DNA of 64,000 nucleotides from [Flexibacter] sp. ATCC 35208 (lineage in GTDB: Bacteria > Bacteroidota > Bacteroidia > Chitinophagales > Chitinophagaceae): contig NZ_MTKN01000025.1 in the NCBI RefSeq assembly GCF_001975825.1, forward strand, positions 44,681 to 108,680, given 5' to 3'. The translations under genes and the position numbers were made by a program. Below are positions 27,249-37,045 of the stretch, piece after piece; within the stretch, counting starts at the first letter, position 1; each line of letters begins with the position of its first letter. The notes under the pieces are model-generated. The model saw nothing but the letters and a program-made list of their open reading frames with translations. It made no database searches and had not been told where the DNA came from.

Positions 27249-29171
27249 ATGAAACGAATATACCTCCTGGTATGCCTCTTTGCTGTTGCCTCGCCTATGC
27301 TGGCACAGCAAACACAAAAACCACCTTTGCACGGTAAACACTGGATGGCTGTCACCGGCAAGCCACTGGCTGCTACCGCTGGGTCTATGATATTTCAGAA
27401 AGGAGGGAATGCAGTAGATGCTGCCTGCGCTATGTTGGCTGCTACCTGTACCATGTGGGATGTACTCAGCTGGGGGGGCGAAACGCAGGCCCTCATCTAC
27501 AATCCAAAAACAAAAAAAGTCATTGCCATCAATTCGCTGGGTGTAGCGCCAACCGGTGCCACGCCTGAATTCTTCAAAGGCAAAGGCTATAACTTTCCAC
27601 CTGAATATGGTCCGCTGGCAGCTGTTACTCCCGGTACTCCCGGAGGTCTTTGCCTCATGCTTGCAAACTATGGTAAACTGAGTCTGAAAGAAGTACTGGC
27701 ACCAGCCATGGAAATGGCGGCTGGTTACCCGATCGAAGCACAGACTGCCAACAGCATTGAGCGTGCAAAAGAAAGGATCAAGGGCTGGCCATACAGCAAA
27801 GCTGTTTTCCTTACACATCCTGGTGAAAAGAGAGAAGCACCCGATGCAGGTGAGATCTTTGTACAAAAAGATCTATTGGCTACGCTTACCAAAATGGTAG
27901 AAGCAGAACAGGAAGCACTGCGCAATCATAAAAGCCGTAAGGAAGCGATCATGGCTGCTTACGACCGTTTCTACAAGGGGGATATTGCAAAGGAATTTGT
28001 AAGAGGTTGCCAGGAACAGGGTGGTCTCATCACCATGAATGATCTGGCAAAATGGAAGCCTGTAGAAGAAGAACCTTTACATGTAAATTACCGAGGTATA
28101 GAAGTATACAAATTACAAGCCTGGACTCAGGGCCCTGCTATGTTGCAAAGCCTGAACATCCTGGAAAATTTCGACCTGAAAAGCATGGGTTACAACTCTT
28201 CCCAATACATCAACACCGTATACCAAACCATGAGTCTTGCCTTTGCAGATCGTGATTTCTACTATGGTGATCCTGCTTTTTCTCCTAAACTACCAATGGA
28301 TGGTTTGCTGAGTAAAGCCTATGCAAAAGACAGGGCGAAACTGATCAATCCATCACAGAACGAACCTAAGTTAGGGCCAGGTGATCCATATGTGTATGAG
28401 GGGAAAAAGAATCCATTCACAGATTTACTGAATGTGCACAATGCCCTCTCTGATACATCTATCAATCTGAACAAAGGTTTCCTGCCTAAACACGATGCTG
28501 CTGCCATCCTGAATTCACCTGTTACTGATCAGATGATGGCGATGAATGATAGCACTTATATGGACAGATTATGGAGAGGTACTACCAGTGTGGAAGCCGC
28601 TGACGAAGAAGGCTGGGTAGTGTCTGTAACCCCTAGTGGTGGCTGGACACCGGCTTGCATTGCAGGTCATACAGGTGTAGGTATGAGTCAGCGTATGCAA
28701 TCATTTGTGTTGGATTCTGCGGTATGCCCTTTCAATGTGGTCGCTCCCGGCAAGCGACCCCGCGTTACTTTAACACCTAGTTTAGCGCTGAAAGATGGTA
28801 AACCATTTCTTTCCTTCGCAGTACAGGGTGGCGATACCCAGGATCAGAACCTGTTACAGTTCTTCCTCGATATAGTGGAATTTGGTATGACGGTACAGCA
28901 GGCTACTGAAGCTGCGAATATCAATACGAACCAGTTATGGTTATCCCTGGGTGGTACCCAGGCAAAAGATCGTATCCCTCATCCGGGAGAGATCCTGTTG
29001 AATAAAAACACACCTGACAGTGTGCGTGCGACCCTGATCAACATGGGTTACAAGCCTACTTACGGTGAGCGTACCAGTGGTCCGGTAAATGCTATTTTCC
29101 TTGATAGGGAACATGGTAGTTTATGGGGTGGTAGCAGCAACCATGGGGAGGATTATGGCATTGGCTGGTAA
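27249..29171 (+). CDS. ggt: gamma-glutamyltransferase family protein, secreted
   Basis: 640 aa precursor with a signal peptide (MKRIYLLVCLFAVASPMLA). GGTs are N-terminal nucleophile hydrolases that mature by self-cleavage before a Thr and act on glutathione and other gamma-glutamyl compounds in the periplasm. The large-subunit opening (GGNAVDAACAMLAATC) is normal. The cleavage region reads RGTTSVEAADEEGWVVSV, with the nucleophile Thr in the TTS. The C-terminal small subunit has PRVTLTPSLALKDGKP and AVQGGDTQDQNLLQFFLD. The TTH of classical GGTs is TTS here, so substrate preference may differ. Confidence 0.9.
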   Translation: MKRIYLLVCLFAVASPMLAQQTQKPPLHGKHWMAVTGKPLAATAGSMIFQKGGNAVDAACAMLAATCTMWDVLSWGGETQALIYNPKTKKVIAINSLGVAPTGATPEFFKGKGYNFPPEYGPLAAVTPGTPGGLCLMLANYGKLSLKEVLAPAMEMAAGYPIEAQTANSIERAKERIKGWPYSKAVFLTHPGEKREAPDAGEIFVQKDLLATLTKMVEAEQEALRNHKSRKEAIMAAYDRFYKGDIAKEFVRGCQEQGGLITMNDLAKWKPVEEEPLHVNYRGIEVYKLQAWTQGPAMLQSLNILENFDLKSMGYNSSQYINTVYQTMSLAFADRDFYYGDPAFSPKLPMDGLLSKAYAKDRAKLINPSQNEPKLGPGDPYVYEGKKNPFTDLLNVHNALSDTSINLNKGFLPKHDAAAILNSPVTDQMMAMNDSTYMDRLWRGTTSVEAADEEGWVVSVTPSGGWTPACIAGHTGVGMSQRMQSFVLDSAVCPFNVVAPGKRPRVTLTPSLALKDGKPFLSFAVQGGDTQDQNLLQFFLDIVEFGMTVQQATEAANINTNQLWLSLGGTQAKDRIPHPGEILLNKNTPDSVRATLINMGYKPTYGERTSGPVNAIFLDREHGSLWGGSSNHGEDYGIGW

Positions 29172-29204
29172 ATTTCCAGCCATGCAGGCAATCGCAAAAA
29201 AAAG

Positions 29205-29234
29205 TTGGCAAATTCCAGAAATATTTTACATTTG
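29205..29234 (+). promoter_or_regulatory. promoter of tRNA-Ala
   Basis: TTGG (29205-29208) and TACATTTG (29227-29234), 18 nt apart, match the Bacteroidota -33/-7 consensus. The mature tRNA starts 15 nt after the -7 box. Confidence 0.75.
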
Positions 29235-29248
29235 CAACCTCGATTGCA

Positions 29249-29323
<75 letters not shown>

Positions 29324-29446
29324 AGAAATATACCTGATTATTAGTTAGTTGTAGAGTTTTTTCATTTCAACAATCCAGCCCGTTTTTAAAAATTGGATGG
29401 GAAAATGGAACGGAAAAAAATCTGCAACTTTTTCATTTTTAGATGA

Positions 29447-29605
29447 TGGGGTAAGCTAAGAATTCGCTTCAAACACGATGGTAAACGTATCCCTTTATTT
29501 ACCTACTCTGAAGATAATATTGAACTTGCCCGGCAAATCCAGACAGACATAAAGAAGAACCAGTTTGATGATACACCAACCAGGTATAAGGAATTCACGC
29601 TATGA
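29447..29605 (+). pseudogene. remnant of a tyrosine integrase arm-binding domain
   Basis: 52 codons open between an upstream TGA and a TGA stop, with no start codon. The peptide opens WGKLRIRFKHDGKR and continues with ARQIQTDIKKNQFDDT and RYKEF, matching the N-terminal arm-type DNA-binding domain of phage/ICE integrases (pattern G-K-L-R-I-R-F ... A-x-x-I-x-x-D-I-x-x-x-x-F-D ... Y-K). The catalytic domain is missing. It sits 125 nt after tRNA-Ala. Confidence 0.55.
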
Positions 29606-30223
29606 AATAAAAACATTCACATGGTTAGGATTACAGTGGCTCGCTTTTATAACCTTGTTCTGTAGAAAATTAAAAGTTTAAACAACTTCAACGTAAACCG
29701 TTCCTTTCCAACATATTGAAGGGAAGGGCCTATCTTCTTCACTGGATTATTCTCGTTGATTTCAGCCTGGCTCATTTGCTGCGTTTAAAGGGAATAAAAT
29801 AGATTGGCTGTTTTTCAGACTAAGTAACTTTCCCTTGTAAAGCCTTTGGGCAATGCCCAATAAATTTGGCCACCCTTTCTATTAATATTCTAACTGTTCC
29901 CTCAGATACACTATATTTTTCATTATACCGAGCTTCTGAATATGCCCTATTTAATATAATACAGAGCTCCGTTTCCTCATTAGTTACACAAGGCAAGACA
30001 TGTATTTCGAGCAATGTTATCAAAAGTCTGTCGTTTTTGAAGATGACAGGGTTAAAATAAGAACGCTTCATAAAGACTCCCCTTTTCTCTTTTTGTTCAC
30101 CCGGATAAAAATTTCTGAATATTCTGCTTTTTACAGCATTTTTTCTAATTCGTTAATTATTTGTCCTATACCAGCACAAACTCCTATATTCTCTCTATTT
30201 TTATTACCCATAAATCCCGTCAA
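29606..30223. other. AT-rich stretch between integrase remnant and helicase gene
   Basis: No confident gene. A minus-strand reading at 29820-30071 encodes 83 aa (opening MKRSYFNPVIFKND, with SVSEGTVRILIERVAKF) that could be a small helical protein divergent from the helicase gene, but nothing identifies it. No clear copy of the tRNA-Ala 3' end (a second att site) was found by eye. Confidence 0.4.
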
Positions 30224-32707
30224 ATGTCAATATCCAAAAAACAACCAACCGCCAGGAAAAGGGTAAATAAGAAAAAACAGGCGCTCCCATTACACGTTTC
30301 GCATACCCGTAAACCGGATAACCTGACAGATAAAGAATGGCAAACAATTTTGCGTCGTCAGATAGCAGAAAAAGAGACATTCACTATAGAAAACCTTGAC
30401 CAGGAACCTATATATAGCAATTATCGTGTGTTTAGTGCAAAATCAGGGAATACCTATAAAGTAGCTTTACGCAGTAAAGATAATAGCCTGAATTTTTGCT
30501 CTTGCCTGGATTTCAAAACAAACCAGTTAGGCACATGTAAGCATATCGAAGCTGTTCGCTTATTCGCAGGCAAAAAGCGAGGTATGAAAAAACTGTTGGA
30601 TGTTTTACCGGTACTCTCTTATTCATCCATGTATGTATCTTACACAGGAGAACAAAAAGTGAAACTGCGCATCGGAACAGAAGGTGAAAAAAAGTTTAAG
30701 AACTGGAGCAGGAAATATTTTGATAGAGACAATACACTACTTCCTGCTGCATATTTTGATATAGAGCAATTGCTGCTGGAAGCTCATAAAATAAATGCCC
30801 AATTCCGTTGCTACGATGATGCCTTACAACTAATCATTAAATATCGGGAGAAGCACAACCGGAAAGCATTATTAGAAGAAAAAGGGGCCCAATTGCTGAA
30901 AGATCTCGTAAATGTGTCCCTATTCCCTTATCAGCAGGAAGGTATACTATTTGCCACCAGGGCTGGCCGATCTATTCTTGCAGATGATATGGGACTCGGT
31001 AAAACAGTACAGGGTATTGCATGGGCAATGCTCCTACAGCAAAATCTTAATACAGATAAAGTGCTGATTATCTGCCCCACTTCATTAAAATATCAATGGA
31101 AAACTGAAATAGAAAAATTTACTGGTCGTTCTGTTACAGTTATAGAAGGTAATGCACTAACCAGGCGGGCTTTGTATGAAAATGATGAAAACTATTTCAT
31201 GATTGTTAGTTATCATATGGCAGGTAATGATTGGCATTACATTAATCAGATGAATCCTGATGCTGTAATTCTGGATGAAGCACAACGTATCAAAAACTGG
31301 AAAGCAAAAATTTCGCAACACATCAAACGTATCCAGTCCCCCTATGCGCTGATTCTTACAGGTACACCACTTGAGAATAATATTGAAGAGCTGTATTCGC
31401 TGGTTCAATATATTGACCCATTCCAATTGGGATCCTTACATCATTTCCTAAGAAAACACCAGTTAACTGATACCGATACCGGAAAAGTTACCGGCTATAA
31501 AGGCCTTAATGAAATTGGTAAACAACTTGCTGATATTGTGTTGCGTCGCACTAAGAAAGAAGTGCTTAAACAGTTACCCGGAAGGATGGATAAAACACTG
31601 TTTGTACCACTAACACCACCCCAACAGGATTTACATAAAGAATATGCAGACGCGGTAGCTCAACTGGTAAATAAATGGAAGCGTTTCGGTTTTCTAAATG
31701 AACAGGACAGACAGCGAATGTTAAACTATCTGAATTTGATGCGCATGGTTTGTGACAGCACCTATATTATTGATCAGAAAACCAATCATCAAACCAAACT
31801 GGATGAATTGTTTAATATTTTGGATGAGCTGTTTCTAATAGAGGATGAAAAAGTGGTAATTTTTAGCCAGTGGGAAAGAATGACACGTCTTATTGCTGAA
31901 AGACTAAAAGAGCGCGGGGTGAAATTTGAAAACCTTCACGGAGGAGTACCCAGTAAACGACGGGAGTCGTTGTTTGAGAATTTTAATAATGATGCACAGT
32001 GTAAAGTTTTTCTTTCTACTGATGCTGGCGGAGTAGGACTTAACCTACAGGCTGCCTCATATCTTATTAATATGGATATTCCCTGGAATCCTGCAGTACT
32101 TGAACAACGAATTGCCCGTATTTATCGCATGGGGCAAAAGAAAAACGTATCCATCATTAATCTGGTTGCGCAGGAAACGATCGAACACAGGATGCTGTCT
32201 GTATTAAAGTTTAAAAGTGCTGTTGCCGCTGGTGTATTGGATAATGGCGAGGATTGTATTTTCCTGGGTGATGACAAGTTTAAACAATTCATGCAGTCTG
32301 TAGAAACACTTACACAGGAGATATCACAAACCATCACCTCTTTCGATACACAGGAGCAGGAAGAAATAACAACACAATATAATAAAACAGAGAAAGATGC
32401 AGACGATAATAACATGATTGAAAGACTGGAAAATGAGTCTTTACAACAGCCGGCATCCAAAATAATGACGACCGATGATCCCCGGGAAGAAACGGCTGCT
32501 ACAATAGTTCAACATGGTATGAACTTCTTTACACAACTAATAAATACCTTAAGTAATCAGGATGCTGTAGAAAAACTGACTGCAACGATTACTGAAACAG
32601 ACCAAACTACTGGTCAAACATATCTGAAACTACCAATTGAGAGTAAGCAAACCGTTGAAAAAGCGCTACACTTATTAAGCGGTTTATTTAAAGCATTTGA
32701 CAAATGA
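30224..32707 (+). CDS. SNF2-family helicase with N-terminal SWIM zinc finger
   Basis: 827 aa from the ATG at 30224 (MSISKKQPTARKRVNKKK). A basic N-terminus is followed by a SWIM-type zinc motif (FCSCLDF...GTCKHIEAV, CxC...CxH) near residues 90-110. Then come the SNF2 motor motifs I DDMGLGKTVQ, II LDEAQRIKN (DEAQ), III LTGTPLENN, V STDAGGVGLNLQAA and VI RIARIYRMGQ. A roughly 170-residue C-terminal tail follows that I do not recognise. SNF2 ATPases translocate on dsDNA and remodel bound proteins. It overlaps the S24 gene by 4 nt and lies in an island beside an integrase remnant, a setting common for phage-defence genes. Confidence 0.9.
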   Translation: MSISKKQPTARKRVNKKKQALPLHVSHTRKPDNLTDKEWQTILRRQIAEKETFTIENLDQEPIYSNYRVFSAKSGNTYKVALRSKDNSLNFCSCLDFKTNQLGTCKHIEAVRLFAGKKRGMKKLLDVLPVLSYSSMYVSYTGEQKVKLRIGTEGEKKFKNWSRKYFDRDNTLLPAAYFDIEQLLLEAHKINAQFRCYDDALQLIIKYREKHNRKALLEEKGAQLLKDLVNVSLFPYQQEGILFATRAGRSILADDMGLGKTVQGIAWAMLLQQNLNTDKVLIICPTSLKYQWKTEIEKFTGRSVTVIEGNALTRRALYENDENYFMIVSYHMAGNDWHYINQMNPDAVILDEAQRIKNWKAKISQHIKRIQSPYALILTGTPLENNIEELYSLVQYIDPFQLGSLHHFLRKHQLTDTDTGKVTGYKGLNEIGKQLADIVLRRTKKEVLKQLPGRMDKTLFVPLTPPQQDLHKEYADAVAQLVNKWKRFGFLNEQDRQRMLNYLNLMRMVCDSTYIIDQKTNHQTKLDELFNILDELFLIEDEKVVIFSQWERMTRLIAERLKERGVKFENLHGGVPSKRRESLFENFNNDAQCKVFLSTDAGGVGLNLQAASYLINMDIPWNPAVLEQRIARIYRMGQKKNVSIINLVAQETIEHRMLSVLKFKSAVAAGVLDNGEDCIFLGDDKFKQFMQSVETLTQEISQTITSFDTQEQEEITTQYNKTEKDADDNNMIERLENESLQQPASKIMTTDDPREETAATIVQHGMNFFTQLINTLSNQDAVEKLTATITETDQTTGQTYLKLPIESKQTVEKALHLLSGLFKAFDK

Positions 32708-33060
32708 TGTTGCCTGTGCTTGACCTTTTCGCTTGTGAGGTCGTTGGTGAATCTATGAATCGCATTATTCCTGATAGATCAATCTGTCTTTTCAGAAAGC
32801 ATGAAAGCGGATCACGAAATGGAAAAATAGTCCTGGTACAATATAACAGTCTTCCAGCTGAAGGCTTAGCGGGAGGGTATACAGTTAAAGAATATAGAAG
32901 TACAAAGCAACATAAAGAAGAGCAGTGGAGCCATGAGTCAATCATACTACGTCCCTTGTCTACTGATCCTTCATTTCAGGATATTGTACTTACGGAAGAT
33001 CAATCTACAGGCTTTAGGGTACTGGCTATTTTCGAATCGGTTTTGTCTTCAAACAGCTAA
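32704..33060 (+). CDS. orphan S24 (LexA/UmuD-like) peptidase-fold protein
   Basis: 118 aa with only the S24 domain. Ser17 lies in VVGESMNRIIPDRSICLF, the LexA/UmuD nucleophile motif, and Lys62 in GGYTVKEYR at the general-base position. There is no helix-turn-helix and no upstream linker carrying an Ala-Gly or Cys-Gly self-cleavage site, so it cannot be an ordinary LexA-type repressor. It overlaps the SNF2 helicase stop (ATGA), so the two are translationally coupled and probably act together. Confidence 0.8.
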   Translation: MMLPVLDLFACEVVGESMNRIIPDRSICLFRKHESGSRNGKIVLVQYNSLPAEGLAGGYTVKEYRSTKQHKEEQWSHESIILRPLSTDPSFQDIVLTEDQSTGFRVLAIFESVLSSNS

Positions 33061-33314
33061 AGGTACCTAGCACCTACTATAGCTCTCCAGGGAGTGCGCT
33101 TAATATTTCCCTAAAAAGGGAGTACAAATTCTTAATTTTCTTCTCCAGTGTTCGAAAATTTGGAGAGGAATAATTATTGTCGCTATAGTAAATATTTTCG
33201 CTTTAAATGTTTAACTGTGTGCATAGCTGTACTGAATTTCCCAAAAAATTTGTCAATTCTCCAAATTTCTCCACAAGCCTGTGGGTCAGTGATTTACAGA
33301 CTTTTGCACGAGAA

Positions 33315-34352
33315 TTACAAGCTATAATTCGTTCCCGGTCCTGAACCGTGTTTAATGATCTGTTTTTCATTGACCAAAAAGGTAAGAATCCTCTTGACCG
33401 TACCAAGCGGTATGTTTAGTTTCTCAGCTATTTCCCCAGATTGGCATCCTGGATGATTTTCAACGAATATATAAATGCTTTTTTCTTTTGGAGCCAGGCT
33501 AATTTCCTTTGCAGCAGCCGTTAATTTAATCATTAACTGACTGCTGATGTTATTTAAACAATCCAGAAAAAAAATAATCCACGGATAAACATCTTCATGC
33601 GGCCTTTGTTGCTGGCATTGCATTAATTCTTTGTAATATTCCCCCTTTCTGTTTTCAATTTCATGTTCAAAGCTTACATACTGAATCCATCTGTACCCGT
33701 TTTTTAGAAGTAACAAGGTAGCTATTAATCTGCTTAACCTTCCGTTACCATCCTGAAAAGGATGAATACTTACGAAATCGTAAGAAAACAGCGCACACTT
33801 TACAATAGGGTGTGTTTCATTGTCCGCATGATACCATTCTATAAGTTCCTGCATTGCATTTTCTGTTTCAATGCCGGGTGCAGTAGTATGAAAGATAACC
33901 TGTTTAGCCCCGTCTGGTTTTCTTGCTTCTACGGCATTACTGTGTTGTTTATAATTTCCTCTATGCCACTCGTCTTTACGGCTGTGCTTCATAAGAATAT
34001 TGTGCAGGCTCTTAATAGTACTTTCGCTTACCCCCATTTCCTCATAAGAATCGGAAATAATATCCAATGCATTAAAATAACCTGCAACCTCCTGGGAATC
34101 ACTGTCTTCTAATTTCGATATACTTAATTTATCAATCAGGACCTTTACTTCATCATCTGACATTCTGGAGCCTTCTATTCTTGTAGAAGCGCCAACACTT
34201 CTGACTGTTGCTATCGATTTTAAATGTTTTAGGTTTTGTCCTTCTCTTTTTTCAACGGCGGTCCATGAAGCATCAAAGCGGTCTAATTTGCTTATTGCAC
34301 TGATCAGTTGCCAGTCTGGTTTCAACTGAAATGTATGTACCATATTTTCCAT
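33315..34352 (-). CDS. Fic family protein (class II, autoinhibited) with C-terminal winged helix
   Basis: 345 aa from the ATG at 34352; an ATG at 34370 would add six residues. The Fic motif HPFQDGNGRLSR (HxFxDGNGRxxR) is near residue 197, the signature of AMP-transfer to target proteins. The N-terminal inhibitory motif STRIEG ([S/T]xxxE[G/N]) near residue 56 marks class II Fic enzymes. The C-terminal 70 residues form a winged helix (GEIAEKLNIPLGTVKRILTFL), suggesting DNA binding or autoregulation. Its upstream region holds five direct repeats. No separate antitoxin is seen. Confidence 0.92.
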   Translation of the reverse strand: MENMVHTFQLKPDWQLISAISKLDRFDASWTAVEKREGQNLKHLKSIATVRSVGASTRIEGSRMSDDEVKVLIDKLSISKLEDSDSQEVAGYFNALDIISDSYEEMGVSESTIKSLHNILMKHSRKDEWHRGNYKQHSNAVEARKPDGAKQVIFHTTAPGIETENAMQELIEWYHADNETHPIVKCALFSYDFVSIHPFQDGNGRLSRLIATLLLLKNGYRWIQYVSFEHEIENRKGEYYKELMQCQQQRPHEDVYPWIIFFLDCLNNISSQLMIKLTAAAKEISLAPKEKSIYIFVENHPGCQSGEIAEKLNIPLGTVKRILTFLVNEKQIIKHGSGPGTNYSL

Positions 34353-34379
34353 TATGTGAATATAAGCCATTTAATGAAA

Positions 34380-34454
34380 TGAGACGATATGAGACGAAAG
34401 AAGACTTAAAATGAGACGATCGTTTAAATACAATTTGAGACGATATGAGATGAA
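34380..34454. repeat. five 9-bp direct repeats upstream of the Fic gene
   Basis: Copies of TGAGACGAT/A begin at 34380, 34390, 34412, 34436 and 34446 (the last reads TGAGATGAA). Two pairs are spaced 10 bp, one helical turn. The position 28-102 nt before the Fic start suggests an operator array, possibly for the Fic protein's own winged helix. Confidence 0.7.
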
Positions 34455-34801
34455 TAGAGACTACAAGTAATCCTATAGCTGATTTATCATCAAATTATTT
34501 AATGCTTCAAAATCCTCCAAAAACTTCGACATCTCCCCTCCCTTTTCCACTAAAGCGGGAACAGAACAGTCAAATGTATTGTTCCCGTTTTCTTTTTCTG
34601 CTTAATCCTTGCCTGGTTGGCCATACACTGGAATACTGCATTTTACATTTCAAAGCCCCGATTGCCCACGGCCTACTTTTCGTTTTATACAACATTGTGT
34701 GAGATGAATTGTTATGGGAAATTAATATGGATGATTCTCACGAACTGCCCTTTTTTTAAAGGTTATAAGTTTATTTAATCGGACAATAGTGATTTTAAAG
34801 C
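34455..34801. other. intergenic stretch with a terminator-like inverted repeat
   Basis: About 350 nt without a convincing gene; a 66-codon reading at 34502 has no protein-like features. CGGGAACA (34556-34563) and TGTTCCCG (34580-34587) form an 8-bp stem with a 16-nt loop, followed by TTTTCTTTTTC on the plus strand. No plus-strand gene precedes it, so it may be left over from a lost gene. Confidence 0.45.
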
Positions 34802-34830
34802 TTGGATCGTTTCAAAATATCTTACTTTTA
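34802..34830 (+). promoter_or_regulatory. possible promoter of the TPR-kinase operon
   Basis: TTGG at 34802 and TACTTTTA at 34823, 17 nt apart, approximate the Bacteroidota boxes with one mismatch in the -7 element. The first ATG of the operon is 55 nt downstream. Confidence 0.4.
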
Positions 34831-34885
34831 GCTAAGCATGTCATACCTTCTTTTATTATCATTCATGTAATAAATCTAAAACACA

Positions 34886-35314
34886 ATGAGTATAGTAAAT
34901 GTAATATTGCAGCCATTACAATGCATTCCACAGCAATCACTTGCCCCCTCTAGCCCTCCATCCCCTGACCCTAAAGACAGGTATTACGTATTCGCTCCAC
35001 TGATAAATGCCCAATTATTAACTAGTCCAGAAAACACTATACTCGTCAGAGTCACTTTATTAATAGACACCGCAGTACAGGCTTCCGATGTAATATATTC
35101 GCCAGGACATGCCGAAATCACAGGTAATATAATGAGTTGCCGATTCCAATTTACGCCTCCCCCTGAAACCTCACCTAACGAAACTGTTAATCTATACTAT
35201 TCTGAATTCACTTTCATGCAAAATTCAGATAATCCTATCGATACAGTTCGGGTTTATCTAACAAACACTGATCCGGAAACATCAAGAGGCACTGAAACTA
35301 CTGTACAGAATTGA
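34886..35314 (+). CDS. hypothetical protein, first gene of a two-component operon
   Basis: 142 aa, not recognised. No signal peptide or membrane helix. Pro/Ser-rich residues 15-30 precede a beta-rich body (YYVFAPLINAQLL, ILVRVTLLIDTAV, NLYYSEFTFMQ). The C-terminus is polar and Thr-rich. It ends 6 nt before a TPR histidine kinase gene, so it is co-transcribed and may be a ligand, substrate or accessory of that sensor. Base use is AT-rich like its neighbours. Confidence 0.65.
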   Translation: MSIVNVILQPLQCIPQQSLAPSSPPSPDPKDRYYVFAPLINAQLLTSPENTILVRVTLLIDTAVQASDVIYSPGHAEITGNIMSCRFQFTPPPETSPNETVNLYYSEFTFMQNSDNPIDTVRVYLTNTDPETSRGTETTVQN

Positions 35315-35320
35315 GTACAA

Positions 35321-37045
35321 ATGACCAGGCTAAAAATCTTCATTATTGTATGGTTAGCATGGCAACCTTCTTCCCTTTTTTCGATGGGTCATCAGGATAG
35401 CTTATTTATTATTGCGCTAAAAAATAAGGCACTGCAATCCAAACCGAATGAGAATTTTTATTTAACCCATGTATTTTTTTTACAACATAACTGGGATTCT
35501 ACCCTGATCTATTCCATGAAGGTGATTGCCGAAGGAAATACTGATCACCAAATCATTGATTATAGTCATTACTGCCGGGCTATTAGCTTTAAGGAAAAAC
35601 AACTTTTTAAGGAAGCAGAAAAAGAACTTGGTCTCATTTCTCCCCGCTTTGCTTTTGCTTATAAAGTAACACTTAAACTTGGCGCCATTGCATTAGAACT
35701 CAAGAACTTTTCCAAAGCATTAACCTACTTTCAGCAAATTGAAAATCTTCCAGACACGGGCTCCTATGATGTAAAAAAAAGTACTGTTTATCATGATATC
35801 GGGATCTGTTACCTGCATTTGAAGAATTTTGCCAGGGCAGAAGATTACCTTTTTAAAAGTGTAAAATTGCAACAGGAGCAAAACGACACATTGTTTATGG
35901 TTGGCAGCTACATGGATATTGCGAATGTTTATTACGAACAATATAAGGATAAGCAAGCCATTCCTTATTTTCAAAAAGCATATCAGTTGTCAAAAAAAAC
36001 AAACGATTTCGGGCTCAGACGGAGGGCCGCTAAAAATATGGCAGTAGTGGAAGAGAACAGGAAAGATTTTCTGGCAGCTTTGCAATACAGGAAAGAATTT
36101 GAACAATGGCAGGATTCTGTTAACGATCAGAACAAAGTATGGACCATTGCCGAGATGGAGAAAAATACTACGGTCATGCAAAAACAGAAGGAAGTGGATC
36201 TCCTGGCGGCGGAAAACAAACTGAAAGCAGCCCAGCGTAACACTTTATTAGCCACATTGGTATTATCCATGTCTCTGCTGATAGCGGGAAGCTACTTTTA
36301 TTCACAAAAAATCGAAAGCAATAAGATTATACTTGCTCAAAAAAAGCAGGTAGATGAACTAAACACCGCAAAAGATAAATTATTTTCTATTGTTAGCCAT
36401 GACCTGCGCTCGTCCGTTGCCGCACTGAAAGTCAGCAATACTAAACTAATCGACTGTCTGGAAACAAAAAACATAAACGCATTAGATCAATTATTGAGAA
36501 ATAACAGCGCTATTACAAATGCCACTTATAGCTTATTGGACAACTTGCTTAACTGGGCATTACTGCAAACCAAACAGCTTTATTTTCACCAGGAATCTGT
36601 TCACCTACATTCCATTGTGGAGCAGGTGGCTTATAATTACAGGCCCCTGATGACAGAAAAAAACATCAGCTTTACCTGCACTATCGATACCGTTATTTTT
36701 GTTTTCGCCGACCTGGATTCTTTAAAAGTTATTTTACGAAATTTACTGGACAATGCTATTAAATTCTCTCATGAAGGCGGTATCATTAAAGTATGGTCGC
36801 AGGAAGCAGCAAGCGGTTTTTACAACATGGTTGTTGAAGACAACGGAACGGGCATGAATCCATTATCCCACCAGAACAGGCATCCGCATTCAGGAACAGG
36901 CCTTGGATTACAGTTATGCAAATCTATGGCTGAAAAAAACGGAGGCTATGTATCTATTGAAAGCCAGGAGGGAATAGGCACCAAAGTGTTTGTATCATTA
37001 CCTACATACCAGTCCCATGGAAAATATTCATATACTAATAGTTGA
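35321..37045 (+). CDS. TPR-containing sensor histidine kinase
   Basis: 574 aa. An N-terminal signal/anchor (IFIIVWLAWQPSSLF) leads into a periplasmic tetratricopeptide array (about residues 60-270, e.g. YHDIGICYLHLKNFARAEDY). One membrane helix lies near 305-322 (TLLATLVLSMSLLIAGSYF). The HisKA box is FSIVSHDLRSS with the phospho-His, and the HATPase has N-box DNAIKFSHEGG and G-box GTGLGLQL. It overlaps the LytTR regulator gene by 29 nt, its evident partner. Confidence 0.9.
   Translation: MTRLKIFIIVWLAWQPSSLFSMGHQDSLFIIALKNKALQSKPNENFYLTHVFFLQHNWDSTLIYSMKVIAEGNTDHQIIDYSHYCRAISFKEKQLFKEAEKELGLISPRFAFAYKVTLKLGAIALELKNFSKALTYFQQIENLPDTGSYDVKKSTVYHDIGICYLHLKNFARAEDYLFKSVKLQQEQNDTLFMVGSYMDIANVYYEQYKDKQAIPYFQKAYQLSKKTNDFGLRRRAAKNMAVVEENRKDFLAALQYRKEFEQWQDSVNDQNKVWTIAEMEKNTTVMQKQKEVDLLAAENKLKAAQRNTLLATLVLSMSLLIAGSYFYSQKIESNKIILAQKKQVDELNTAKDKLFSIVSHDLRSSVAALKVSNTKLIDCLETKNINALDQLLRNNSAITNATYSLLDNLLNWALLQTKQLYFHQESVHLHSIVEQVAYNYRPLMTEKNISFTCTIDTVIFVFADLDSLKVILRNLLDNAIKFSHEGGIIKVWSQEAASGFYNMVVEDNGTGMNPLSHQNRHPHSGTGLGLQLCKSMAEKNGGYVSIESQEGIGTKVFVSLPTYQSHGKYSYTNS

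Noticed and set aside
27225..27866. 213-codon minus-strand reading frame over the ggt gene
   Set aside because: Shadow of the strongly coding ggt frame; Cys/Phe/Trp-rich, no family features.
33315..34352. Fic/antitoxin two-gene module
   Set aside because: No small antitoxin gene overlaps or precedes it; the inhibitory STRIEG motif is within the same protein.
34502..34702. 66-codon plus-strand reading frame
   Set aside because: Covers a terminator-like inverted repeat, has no protein-like segments and no promoter; composition follows AT-rich intergenic DNA.
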